In this document: in pieces, positions 8,627-20,712 of the stretch
Layout of the letters: every line of letters begins with the position of its first letter
Position numbering within the stretch: position 1 is the stretch's first letter
From: Planctomycetota bacterium
GTDB lineage: Bacteria; Planctomycetota; PLA2; JAEUHO01
Reading direction: 5' to 3'
Assembly: GCA_028281445.1 (NCBI GenBank)
Contig: JANQJW010000003.1
Location: 1-64,000 of the forward strand
DNA length: 64,000 nt
Notes under the pieces: model-generated
Seen by the model: only the letters and a program-made list of their open reading frames with translations
Databases searched by the model: none
Told to the model about the DNA's origin: nothing
Position numbers and translations under genes: made by a program

Positions 8627-9465
8627 TCGCAGGCCTGATCGCAAGCGTTCTCGCTGCTGGTGGCAACCCCCTGTCGCACGTTGTCCCGCATCAGATCAGC
8701 AAGGACCCGACGAGCTTCTGGAGCCACGTCAACAACCACATGTTGATGTTCGTGGTGGCCGGCGTGCTCATGCTGATCGTGGTGCCCCTCGCCGCGCGTC
8801 AGAAGGGCCTTGTCCCGAAGGGCTTCCGCAACTTCCTCGAAGCGATCATGCAGTACATCCGCGAGAACGTGGCGCGGCCCGCTCTCGGCGAAGACACCGA
8901 CAAGTTCATCCCCTTCCTGTGGACGCTGTTCTTCCTGATCCTCACTGCGAACCTGCTGGGCTTGCTGCCCATCAATGAATTCGCCATGGCGATCACGCAG
9001 CAGCCGGGGTTGCACATCGGCGGCACGGCGACTGGGAACTTCGGCATCACGGCGGGCCTCGCGATCTGCGCCTTCGTCCTCTTTCACGCGTCGGGTATCT
9101 CGCACCTGGGCTTCGGGAAATACATGAAGCACGCACTGCTCGGGCACGGCCCGGTCGCACTCGCGCCCCTGTTCATCCCGATCGAGATCATCGGCGCGCT
9201 CGTCAAGCCCTTCGCGTTGGCCATTCGTCTCTTCGCCAACATGACGGGTGGACACGTCGTCCTGGCGGTTCTCCTCGGATTCGCCGCCGGAGGCATCCAG
9301 GCGACGATCGACGGTCAGCCGCTGATGTTCGGCGTGACGATCGCGTCCTCGCTGGGCGCGGTGGCTATGTACGTGCTGGAGGTGTTCGTCGCCTTCCTGC
9401 AGGCCTTCATTTTCACGTTCCTTTCGGCGCTGTTCCTCGGCGCGGCCATCCACCCGGAGCACTAG
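8623..9465 (+). CDS. atpB: ATP synthase F0 subunit a
   Basis: 280 residues, normal for subunit a. The fourth to fifth helix region carries TANLLGLLP and KPFALAIRLFANMTGGH, which includes the essential Arg of the proton half-channels (in AIRLFAN). The sequence has five to six transmembrane segments and a FIFTFLSALFLG C-terminus. It conducts protons to the c-ring in the inner membrane. It starts inside the end of the AtpI-like gene. Confidence 0.96.
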   Translation: MIAGLIASVLAAGGNPLSHVVPHQISKDPTSFWSHVNNHMLMFVVAGVLMLIVVPLAARQKGLVPKGFRNFLEAIMQYIRENVARPALGEDTDKFIPFLWTLFFLILTANLLGLLPINEFAMAITQQPGLHIGGTATGNFGITAGLAICAFVLFHASGISHLGFGKYMKHALLGHGPVALAPLFIPIEIIGALVKPFALAIRLFANMTGGHVVLAVLLGFAAGGIQATIDGQPLMFGVTIASSLGAVAMYVLEVFVAFLQAFIFTFLSALFLGAAIHPEH

Positions 9466-9548
9466 CCCCACGGACACCCGCAGTCGACGGCATTCGCCGC
9501 AACAAGACATTCCTTGAACCAGGCGCCGGACGGGCGCCGCTTTCCGGA

Positions 9549-9553
9549 GGAAA
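9549..9553 (+). promoter_or_regulatory. Strong ribosome binding site of atpE
   Basis: GGAGG followed by an A-rich spacer, 7-10 bases before the atpE ATG. It is stronger than those of its neighbours and fits the need for many c subunits per complex. Confidence 0.6.
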
Positions 9554-9559
9554 CCCATC

Positions 9560-9811
9560 ATGGGCCTCTACTCGACCCTCTCGACGATCCTGGCCGAACT
9601 GAACCTCGCCCCCCTCGCCGCCATCGGTGCAGGTCTGGCGATCATTGGTGCCGCCATCGGCATCGGCAACATCGGCCAGCGCGCGTGTGAGGCCATCGGC
9701 CGCCAGCCCGAGGCCGGGGGCGCGATCCAGACCGCGATGATCATCAGCGCGGCGCTCATCGAGGGCGCAACGCTGTTCGCGCTCGTGATCTGCCTGCTCG
9801 CGATCCTCTGA
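9560..9811 (+). CDS. atpE: ATP synthase F0 subunit c
   Basis: 83 residues forming two transmembrane helices joined by the polar loop RACEAIGRQPEAGG. The ion-binding carboxylate is Glu68 in ALIEGATLF. The residue after it is Gly rather than Ser/Thr, and helix 1 lacks the Gln expected of Na+-binding rings, so a proton ring is more likely. A strong ribosome site (CCGGAGGAAACC) precedes the ATG, as expected for the most abundant subunit. The 94-base gap upstream is the widest in the front half of the operon. Confidence 0.96.
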   Translation: MGLYSTLSTILAELNLAPLAAIGAGLAIIGAAIGIGNIGQRACEAIGRQPEAGGAIQTAMIISAALIEGATLFALVICLLAIL

Positions 9812-9906
9812 CGGCCAGCGCATACGGGAAGCAAGGGGGGCTGTCGCGCACACGCGCGGCAGCTCGCCTGATCTCGTTTGTCGCCAACGAACCAAGGAGG
9901 AGCATC

Positions 9907-10554
9907 ATGCGCACGTGGATCCTGCGCGGCACGCTCGTCGTGCTGCTGGCCGCCGCAACCGCGGCACCGGCGTGGGCCGCTGAAGAGCCCAAGTTGGATC
10001 TCTTCGCTCAGCTGAACCTGCCGGCGATCGGGACGTCGATCGTCGTCTTCTTGATCCTGCTGGTCGTGCTCTCCAAGACGGCGTGGAAGCCGATCCTGGA
10101 AGGCCTGCAGAAGCGCGAAGACACGATCAAGAAGGCGCTGGACGACGCCAAGGACGCCAACGAGAGGGCCAAGGCCCTGATCGCGGAGTACGAGGCGAAG
10201 ATCGACCACGCACGCGAAGAGGGCCAGGCGATCCTCGAAGAGGCGCGCAAGGACGGTCAGGACCTCCGCGCGCAGATCGAGAACGAGGCGAAGGAGCGCG
10301 CCGACGAGACCGTCGCGCGCAGCAAGCGCGAGGTCGAGCAGGTCTTCGCCAAGGCCTGGGACGAGCTCGTCAAGGAGGCCGCCAACGTCGCCACCGAAGC
10401 CGCGGGCAAGATCATCCAGCAGGAGCTCTCGCCCGAGGGCCACTCGGCCATCGTGTCGAGCGTCGTGACCGAGCTCGCCACGCGCGAGCAGCGCGGCAGC
10501 GACCTCAACTGGAAGAAGCAGCAGGAGTCCGGCGGCGGAGAGGGCGACGCCTGA
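9907..10554 (+). CDS. atpF: ATP synthase F0 subunit b, with cleavable-type signal peptide
   Basis: 215 residues. The first 25 look like a signal peptide (hydrophobic LVVLLAAATAAPAWAAEE), ahead of the normal membrane anchor of subunit b (IGTSIVVFLILLVVLSKTAWKPIL). The long charged coiled coil of the peripheral stalk follows, ending in a Gly/Glu-rich tail. An extra N-terminal signal segment also occurs in subunit b of some other bacteria. An AGGAGG site precedes the ATG. The stop overlaps the atpH start (TGATG). Confidence 0.93.
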   Translation: MRTWILRGTLVVLLAAATAAPAWAAEEPKLDLFAQLNLPAIGTSIVVFLILLVVLSKTAWKPILEGLQKREDTIKKALDDAKDANERAKALIAEYEAKIDHAREEGQAILEEARKDGQDLRAQIENEAKERADETVARSKREVEQVFAKAWDELVKEAANVATEAAGKIIQQELSPEGHSAIVSSVVTELATREQRGSDLNWKKQQESGGGEGDA

Positions 10555-11139
10555 TGGCAACCACCACCCACGCATCGGCGGGCAGCACCATGTATGCGCG
10601 CGCCCTGGCCGAGGCGATTCAGGCCGACGGCGACGATCCGGGGGCGGGCAAGGCCCTGCTGCCCGGTGTCGAGAGCCTGCTCGAGAGCTTCGCCCAAGCG
10701 TGGGAAACCGACAACTCGTTTCGCGGCTTCTTCCTCTCGACCGACGTGCCCCGCGCCGAGAAGGAAGCGGCGATGAACAAGCTGGTCGAGGGGCGCTTCC
10801 CCAAGCTCCTCGGCAACTTCCTGCGACTGCTGCAGCACAAGCGCCGGCTGCCGCTGATCCCCGAGATCGCCATCGCGTTCCGGGGCATCGTGGACGAGGC
10901 CCTCGGTCGTCGTCCGCTGAGCATCACCACGGCCGTGCCCGTGCCGGAGAGCGACTTCCGCGAGTGGGTCCGGCTGGCCCAGCAGCGGGTCGGCTCGGGC
11001 GCGGTGGTCGAACACATCGTGCGGCCCGAGATCATCGCGGGCTGCATCATCCGCATGGGCGACGAGATCGCCGACGTCAGCGCACGTCGCCGGCTTGCGG
11101 ACCTGAAGAAGAAGATCATCGAGAGAGGAAAGCAGCACT

Positions 11140-11156
<17 letters not shown>
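10554..11156 (+). CDS. atpH: ATP synthase F1 subunit delta
   Basis: 200 residues from the ATG at 10554, which overlaps the atpF stop; the open frame runs upstream but only as a shadow of atpF. The protein has the OSCP/delta layout: a helical N-terminal domain ([46 protein letters not shown]) and the C-terminal signature region IRPEI-like ([21 protein letters not shown]). It links F1 to the peripheral stalk. The 3' end overlaps atpA by 17 bases. Confidence 0.93.
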
Positions 11157-12678
<1,522 letters not shown>

Positions 12679-12745
12679 CGCACCACCACAACGACGACCA
12701 CAACCACGAGAGCACCAACACTCAACACCTTCGAGTCAGGAGCCC

Positions 12746-15052
<2,307 letters not shown>

Positions 15053-15053
<1 letters not shown>

Positions 15054-15508
15054 TGGCAGACCGCACGCTCACCGTCTCCGTCGTCACGCCGGAAGGCGCG
15101 GCCTACGAGGGGCAGGCCCTGTCCGTCGTCGCGCCCGCATTCGACGGGGAGATGGCGTTCTATCCGATGCACGCACCGCTGGTGGGCGTGCTCGGGTACG
15201 GCGAGCTGCGGGTCACGCGCACGGACAACCAGACCGAGCACTTCTACCTGGCCGGCGGCGTCGTCCAGGTGGCCAACGACGAGGTGACGATCCTCGCGGA
15301 GTCCGTCGTCCCCGCACCTGACGTCGACGACGGGGAAGCCCGGAAGATGCTCGACGACGCGCTGGCCACGCAGGCCGTCGGCGAGATCGAGCTCGACGCG
15401 CGTCAGGCCCAGATGGACGACGCACGTGCACGCATTCGCATCGCCGAGCGCTCCAAGACGCGCCGCGAGCCGACGGCACGAGAGATCCTCGAACAACCGG
15501 TGGAATGA
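15053..15508 (+). CDS. atpC: ATP synthase F1 subunit epsilon
   Basis: 151 residues from the ATG at 15053, which overlaps the atpD stop (TGATG). N-terminal beta-sandwich: TVSVVTPEGAAYEG, AFDGEMAFYPMHAPLVGVLGYGEL, LAGGVVQVANDEVTILAE. A longer than usual charged helical C-terminus follows (ARARIRIAERSKTRREPTAREI). It regulates rotation and couples F1 to the c-ring. It is the last gene of the atp operon and is convergent with aat. Confidence 0.93.
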
Positions 15509-15531
15509 CCGAGCGGTCCTTGATCCTGTAG

Positions 15532-15552
15532 GGACGGGCCTTGTGCCCGTCC
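15532..15552. terminator. Perfect 8-bp hairpin between atpC and aat
   Basis: GGACGGGC / GCCCGTCC with a 5-base loop in the 48-base gap between the convergent atpC and aat genes. There is no T-run on either strand. It may stop transcription from both sides or be a short dispersed palindrome; the surrounding TGTAGGGACGGGC looks repeat-like. Confidence 0.4.
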
Positions 15553-15556
15553 GCGG

Positions 15557-16225
15557 CTACCAGCTGACGTCCTTCGAAACCGCGTCGCGCACACGTTCGA
15601 GATACTCGGATCGCGGGATCTCGATGCAGCCGAATCGTTCGAGGTGCGGTGTGAGGAACTGCACGTCGAGCAGCGTGAAGCCGCGGTCGTGCAGGTGTTC
15701 GACGAGCGCAACCAGCGCGATTTTCGACGCGTCGTCGACGCGATGGAACATCGACTCGGCGGCGAACCCGCCGCCGAACGCCACGCCGTAGAGCCCGCCG
15801 ACCAACGCGCCTTCTTCGTAGACCTCGACCGAGTGGGCATCCCCCTGCTCGTGCATGCGCGTGTAGCAGCGGATGACCGCCTCGTGGATCCAGCTGCCAT
15901 CGGGGCGGTTCTCATCACACGCGCGCACGACCTGCTCGAAGGCGCGGTCGCGTACGACCTCGAAGCCCGCGGAGCGCGTGCGACGCTGCAGGCGGCGCGA
16001 CACATGCAAGGCGTCAAGCGGCAGGATCGCGCGCGGGTCCGGCGACCACCACAGCACGGGATCGCCGACGTCGTACCAGGGGAAGATGCCGTGACGGTAC
16101 GCGTCCATCACGAGCATGGGTTCGAGCTCACCGCCGGCGGCCACCAGGTCCGTGCCGGGAAGCAGCTCGAGCGCGGCAAAGGGCCCGTCTGAGCCTGCGG
16201 TCCCGCTCGTTGCGCCTCGTGTCAT
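15557..16225 (-). CDS. aat: Leucyl/phenylalanyl-tRNA-protein transferase
   Basis: 222 residues from the ATG at 16225 (MTRGATSG); the upstream extension of the frame is not family-like. Conserved Aat blocks appear in order: AYRHGIFPWYDVGDPVLWWSPDPRAIL (landmarks FPWY and WWSPDPRA), HVSRRL, GSWIHEAVIRCYTRMHEQGDAHSVEV (landmarks WI and AHSVE), GGLYGVAFGGGFAAESMFH, DASKIAL, then LLDVQFLTPHLERFG and IPRSEY. The enzyme tags N-terminal Arg/Lys proteins with Leu or Phe for ClpS/ClpAP degradation (N-end rule). It is divergent from the next lipoprotein gene. Confidence 0.95.
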   Translation of the reverse strand: MTRGATSGTAGSDGPFAALELLPGTDLVAAGGELEPMLVMDAYRHGIFPWYDVGDPVLWWSPDPRAILPLDALHVSRRLQRRTRSAGFEVVRDRAFEQVVRACDENRPDGSWIHEAVIRCYTRMHEQGDAHSVEVYEEGALVGGLYGVAFGGGFAAESMFHRVDDASKIALVALVEHLHDRGFTLLDVQFLTPHLERFGCIEIPRSEYLERVRDAVSKDVSW

Positions 16226-16413
16226 GGCTGTGTCTCGTTGCACTATCCGCCCCATGGATCGTAGTGCTTTTGACGTGTGCGGAGACGGCCAATCCGTACA
16301 CACCTCAGGCCTCTACGTCTTGCGGGCCTGCCCCCCCCTTTCTACGCTTTCCGGGTGGGTCTACCGCCTCCGCGTCACGTACGGGAGAGAGGCCCCAGGT
16401 GGGAGGGATATCC

Positions 16414-17427
16414 ATGCTCTTGACCGCACGAAAGTGCGCCGTCGCCGTCCTCTGCGCGATCGTGCTCGTGGCCTCGGCGGCCTGCAGCAACTTCGACCTC
16501 GCAGGACCTTCCGCGCCGACCGTCGCAAGCGCGCCCGCGGACAGCCCGGCGCCCGTCTACGGCTCCGCATCGGATCCGTGGACGACGCCGCCCGGCCCCG
16601 GCAGCCCGCAGTACGGCGCGCGGCCTGCGCCGCGCTCGTCGTTGCAGCCCGCACCGCAGCCGCTGCCCGCAACCGCGCGTCCCGCCACGTGGCCGTCCGG
16701 TGCGGGCCGTCCGCCGCCGCCGCCGCCGCCGCCGGACACGAGCATCCCGGTGATGGGTGCGCCGCAGACGATGCCGATGGCTCCCGCGCCGACGCCCGCA
16801 ACGGTCGCTGCGCAGCCCGCGCCGACGAGCTCGTCGCCGCGTCTGTTCCGTCGCGTCGTGCCGCAACGTGCGCGCCAGGGCTGCGGCCTGCACTGCGAAG
16901 AGGGCATCAGCCGCTGGCACGTGCGCGGTGTCATGGGCGCCGCGTTCTTCGCAGGCGACGACCCCGCCGAGAACTGCCTCTATTGGGGCGCTGACATCGG
17001 CCGCACGTTCTGCGGCTGCTGGGGTCTCGACGCCTACTACCGCTACAACAGCGGCCGCTTCGACCTGCTGACGCCGCCCGGCCTCGTGAAGGACGGTGGC
17101 GGCATGCACCACGTCGGCGCCAAGCTCACGTACGAGCGCGGCTTCGGACAAGGCTCGCGCTTCTACTGGTGGGGCGGCCTCGGTGCCGGCTACTTCTGGA
17201 CCGAGGACTACTTCGTCGACGACTCGGGTATCGAGGGCTACGGCGAAGCCGGCGTCGGCTACGTCATCAACAACAACTTCCGCGTGCGCGTCGGGGTGAA
17301 CGTCCATGCCATGGACACGAACGTCACGCGGCGTCTGGCCTGGCCGGTCGCGCCCGGCACCAACGACCGCAGCAGCCGGCTCCTCTGGGTGATCGCCCCG
17401 GTGGGCCAGATCGAGATCGACTTCTAG
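16414..17427 (+). CDS. Outer-membrane lipoprotein with beta-barrel-like domain
   Basis: 337 residues from the ATG at 16414, preceded by GGGAGG; an open frame extends upstream without coding character. The signal peptide ends in VASAAC, a lipobox with the lipidated Cys. A Pro/Ala-rich linker of about 130 residues, including a run of eight prolines, leads to a C-terminal domain (residues about 180-337) with alternating aromatic and Gly-rich strands such as FYWWGGLGAGYFW and YGEAGVGYVINNNFRVRVG, ending in an aromatic residue (IEIDF), the layout of an OmpA-like or porin-family eight-stranded barrel. A small Cys-rich segment (CGLHCEE, FCGCWG) may form disulfides. Function unknown. Confidence 0.65.
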   Translation: MLLTARKCAVAVLCAIVLVASAACSNFDLAGPSAPTVASAPADSPAPVYGSASDPWTTPPGPGSPQYGARPAPRSSLQPAPQPLPATARPATWPSGAGRPPPPPPPPDTSIPVMGAPQTMPMAPAPTPATVAAQPAPTSSSPRLFRRVVPQRARQGCGLHCEEGISRWHVRGVMGAAFFAGDDPAENCLYWGADIGRTFCGCWGLDAYYRYNSGRFDLLTPPGLVKDGGGMHHVGAKLTYERGFGQGSRFYWWGGLGAGYFWTEDYFVDDSGIEGYGEAGVGYVINNNFRVRVGVNVHAMDTNVTRRLAWPVAPGTNDRSSRLLWVIAPVGQIEIDF

Positions 17428-17711
17428 ATCTGTAAGGCCCTCCGTTGCCCGGGTTGCGGTCCCGGGCAGCGAGGGAATGTCCAACAACCGCAACGTGCGA
17501 TGCAGGAGATCGACAGGAACGACTAGGGATCGGCCGGACCGTCCGAGAGGACCGCGGGCCGCAAGGTGTTTTCTTGAAGGAGGTTATGCTCTGCACCAGC
17601 CTTGATGGCCGTTGGGTGGCCAGACCGGGCCTGGAATGTGCCTTCTCGAGAGCCCAACTACCCCCCCACCTGTCATCTCGGCCGGCCCACCGGCCATGGG
17701 AGATCGGGACG
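17428..17711 (+). promoter_or_regulatory. 284-base leader region with a full Shine-Dalgarno sequence
   Basis: Apart from the hairpin at 17447-17467 this gap contains AAGGAGGTT at 17577-17585, a near-perfect anti-16S match, directly followed by ATG at 17586. That ATG is in frame with the lipoprotein start at 17712 but its spacing of two bases is too tight and the 42-residue extension is not signal-like. A promoter cannot be picked out with confidence. Confidence 0.25.
17447..17467 (+). terminator. Possible terminator hairpin
   Basis: GCCCGGG / CCCGGGC with a 7-base loop, 19 bases after the stop of the barrel lipoprotein. No T-run follows, so intrinsic termination is not certain. Confidence 0.4.
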
Positions 17712-20546
17712 ATGAAGCTCGCAAAGAACCTGAACCTGAAGAACCTCACGATGGCCCTGCTGCTGCTCACGGTGGCCGGCTGCGGATGCAACGACGACTC
17801 GTTCCCGCCCGGCTCGAGCCCGTTGATCATCAACTCGGTCCTCGGCGTTGCGACGAACGCGCCGGGTGTGCCCGTGCCGCCGCCGCAGGATCGGCGCCAG
17901 GTAATCCCGATCGACGTGTTCTTCGTCATCGACGATGCGTCGTTCATGACGCGCGAGACGCTCGGGAACGTGCCGTTCAACCCCGGTGACCAGCGCGTCC
18001 GCAGCTTCGCGGCGCAGCGCATCTACAACAACCTGCGCGAGAACATCCGTCAGGCCGTAATCGACCGCATCAACGCGGCACGCGCGATCGACCCCAACTC
18101 GGTCCCGGCCGACATCGATGTCAACGACCTGGACTTCGCGTTCGGCGTCGGTCGCTACGAGGACTTCGGCGGCCCCTTCAACCGCCGCGCGGGCGACGAG
18201 GTCGCGCGTCCGTTCATCCTCCAGATGCCGCTGCTGCGCGAGAACAACCCCGCCTTCGCCGCGAACTTCGCGACGGCTCTCGCCCGCCAGACGCCCGGCC
18301 TGGGCACGAACATCCTCAACAACACCGAGCTCTTCGACCCGAACAGCGGCATCGAGGCCCTCTTCCAGATCGCTACCGGCGACGGCTTCGACGGCAACGG
18401 CAACGGCAACACGACCGACAGCGGTCAGCCCGCGGTCGAGGCCACGCAGCTCACGCCGGGCGCCTCGGGCGACGTGCCTGGGGTCGACTACGTCGCCAAC
18501 GGCACCGACACGGATGGCGAGCCGATCTTCTTCCTGGCGGATGAGGGCGGCAACGCGACGACCATCCAGACGTCGGGCAACATCGGCGGCGTCGGCTTCC
18601 GTCCGGACTCCGCCCGCTTCGTGATCCTTGCATCGGATACCGCGACGGTGAGCCCCCTCACGGGCCCGCCCCCGGTCTGCCCGAACCGCTTCGACGTCGA
18701 CCCGACCGACCCCGTCGTGAACCCGATCAGCAGCTCCATCGGCGCGCCGGACTCCCCGCGCATCGCCGACACCATCGAGCTCTGCGGCTTCAACGGCAGC
18801 AACGCCGACACCTTCCAGCCCGGCGGCCTCTTCGGGTTCGGCTCGCGCTTCGGTGAGCCGGAAGCCGACAAGGACGGCGATAACACGAGCCCCAACTTCG
18901 CCGGCGTCGCCCCCTTGGGCGCCGCCACGGTGCAGGGCACGATCCAGGAGCTCAACGACCTGGGCATCGAGGTGCTCAGCCTCTCGGCCACCCAGATCGC
19001 GGGCGGCCCGACGAAGCCCTTCAGCGACGAAGACACGGCCGTCAACGGCGACACGGACTCCACGATCAGCGAGGTCGTCGCGTTCGCCCGCACGGGGACG
19101 CCCTGGACCTGGCTCTCGGGCATCGCACGCCTCACGGGCGCGGCAGACGCGGGCCCGCTGCGCAACCAGAGTGGTGACCCGAAGGGCAACCCCAACGGCG
19201 GCCTGCCGCTCGTGTTCAACCTGGGCGACGTCTGGCTCTACGACCCGGCTGCGCCGGACAAGAGCCTAGGCAACGAGAACGCGCCGTTCATGACGCCGCG
19301 CCTCGTCAACGACCTGGCGGACCGCATCTTCCACGAGCACATCCAGCGCGGCTTCCTGCGCCCGGTCGTGATGACGATGCCCGGTGCCAAGCCGGCGCTC
19401 CCGAGCGTCTTCTACGACTTCACGCTCGAGATCATCGAGCCGGAACAGCAGAGCTCGACGCTGGTCCGTGTCGACGGCCTCGGCAACATCATCCAGGTCC
19501 CGAACGTGCAGCTACCCGTCTGGTACAGCGACGAGACGCCGGGCGCGCCCATCGCCGTCTCGTTCCCCTCGTTGCAGTTCAACACGGTCAACGACCTGGT
19601 CCCGGTCCCGGCTTCGGAGACTTACCAGATCAAGATCACGGCCGTCCTCAACCGCATCGAGAGCGACGCATCCAACGCGGCGCAGGCGATGCAGATCGAG
19701 GAGTACCTGAAGGTGCGCGGCAACGGCACCTTCACGCTCGCTCCGGACGGCGTGACGCTGATCCCGAACCCGATCAACGACCTCATGGCCGAGCCGGTCT
19801 GCCACACGGATGCCAGCATCACCGCGACCGTGCGCGAGGTGAGTGATCCGGGCATCCGAGGTGTGCTCTCGGCGCTCGTCAGCGGCTGCGCCATCGTGAC
19901 GGATCAGACGCCGGTGGACGGCAACCCGATGGACACGCAGCAGGGCGGCTCGTGCCCGTTCCCGCCGCCGCCCCCGCCGTCGCTGCTCCCGATGCCGAGC
20001 TTCATCTTCCTCTGCCCGGGGACGATCGAACAGGCTGCCACGGAAGAGAGTGGTGCGAAGGTCGTGTACGCGACGCCTGTGGCCGACGCCGGCCAGACGG
20101 TCACGTGCTCGCCCGAGTCCGGGGAGATCTTCCCCTTCGGCAGCACGGTGGTCACCTGCGAAGCCAAGGACGCAATGGACAACGTCGTCCACACCTGCAC
20201 CTTCACGGTCACCGTCGCGGACCAGCAGCCGCCCGTGCTCTTCTGCCCGAACAGCTTGTTCGGCGTCGAAGAGAGCGAGCCCGGCGGACAGTCGGCGCCG
20301 ATCGTGATCCCGATCCTGGTGATGGATCAGGTCTCGCCCGAGTCGGACATCACGGTCACGTGCAACGCCGACTACCCGGACGGGACCTTCCCGGACGGCC
20401 CGATCGATCCCTCGATGGGCAACCCGTTCCCCGTCGGGAACACGATTGTGACGTGCGAGGCCACGGACATGGCCGGCAACACCTCGAGTTGCCAGGTCAC
20501 GATCACCGTGTTCGGTGTCGCCGCATCGACGACCTCGTCGAACTAG
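17712..20546 (+). CDS. Large lipoprotein with von Willebrand A-like start and two HYR domains
   Basis: 944 residues from the ATG at 17712, with a GGGAG site nine bases before it. The signal peptide ends in LLTVAGC, a lipobox. Near residue 60 IPIDVFFVIDDASFM resembles the first strand and metal-binding loop of a VWA domain, but the DxSxS motif is incomplete. A long region follows, rich in Asn/Asp/Pro and with FDGNGNGNTTD and EADKDGDNTSP acidic loops. After a Pro-rich linker the C-terminus carries two HYR-type immunoglobulin-like domains (each with FPFGSTVVTCEAKDAMDN or FPVGNTIVTCEATDMAGN and a TFTVTV-like last strand). HYR domains are adhesion or surface modules. A strong terminator closes the gene. 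Confidence 0.65.
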   Translation: MKLAKNLNLKNLTMALLLLTVAGCGCNDDSFPPGSSPLIINSVLGVATNAPGVPVPPPQDRRQVIPIDVFFVIDDASFMTRETLGNVPFNPGDQRVRSFAAQRIYNNLRENIRQAVIDRINAARAIDPNSVPADIDVNDLDFAFGVGRYEDFGGPFNRRAGDEVARPFILQMPLLRENNPAFAANFATALARQTPGLGTNILNNTELFDPNSGIEALFQIATGDGFDGNGNGNTTDSGQPAVEATQLTPGASGDVPGVDYVANGTDTDGEPIFFLADEGGNATTIQTSGNIGGVGFRPDSARFVILASDTATVSPLTGPPPVCPNRFDVDPTDPVVNPISSSIGAPDSPRIADTIELCGFNGSNADTFQPGGLFGFGSRFGEPEADKDGDNTSPNFAGVAPLGAATVQGTIQELNDLGIEVLSLSATQIAGGPTKPFSDEDTAVNGDTDSTISEVVAFARTGTPWTWLSGIARLTGAADAGPLRNQSGDPKGNPNGGLPLVFNLGDVWLYDPAAPDKSLGNENAPFMTPRLVNDLADRIFHEHIQRGFLRPVVMTMPGAKPALPSVFYDFTLEIIEPEQQSSTLVRVDGLGNIIQVPNVQLPVWYSDETPGAPIAVSFPSLQFNTVNDLVPVPASETYQIKITAVLNRIESDASNAAQAMQIEEYLKVRGNGTFTLAPDGVTLIPNPINDLMAEPVCHTDASITATVREVSDPGIRGVLSALVSGCAIVTDQTPVDGNPMDTQQGGSCPFPPPPPPSLLPMPSFIFLCPGTIEQAATEESGAKVVYATPVADAGQTVTCSPESGEIFPFGSTVVTCEAKDAMDNVVHTCTFTVTVADQQPPVLFCPNSLFGVEESEPGGQSAPIVIPILVMDQVSPESDITVTCNADYPDGTFPDGPIDPSMGNPFPVGNTIVTCEATDMAGNTSSCQVTITVFGVAASTTSSN

Positions 20547-20576
20547 CTGCGTCCTCAACGCCTGACAACCCCACGC

Positions 20577-20610
20577 GATGGGCTCCCTTCGGGGGGCCCA
20601 TCTTCGTTTT
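20577..20610 (+). terminator. Rho-independent terminator
   Basis: GATGGGCTCCC, a TTCG tetraloop, then the pairing arm GGGGGGCCCATC, followed by TTCGTTTTT. This is the clearest intrinsic terminator in the window, 30 bases after the stop of the HYR lipoprotein. Confidence 0.9.
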
Positions 20611-20712
20611 TGCCCCGATGCAACTCGGGCCTGCGGCCCGGGTTCCAACGATCTTCAAAATACAGTTGTTAGGGTTGCAGGCGGGTCCAGCATGGTCGAA
20701 GGAGGAAACGCC

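Noticed and set aside
9560-9811. Na+-coupled ATP synthase
   Set aside because: The c subunit has Glu68 followed by Gly and lacks the Gln and Ser/Thr ligands of Na+ rings, so a proton ring is more likely.
12680-12745. CA-rich stretches at 12680 and at 23044 as related regulatory sequences
   Set aside because: Both are simple CAC/ACC low-complexity tracts in gaps without shared longer words.
16269-16297. TTGACG plus a TCCGTA box as promoter of the barrel lipoprotein
   Set aside because: The -35 element is good but the -10 element is poor, so it was not listed as a feature.
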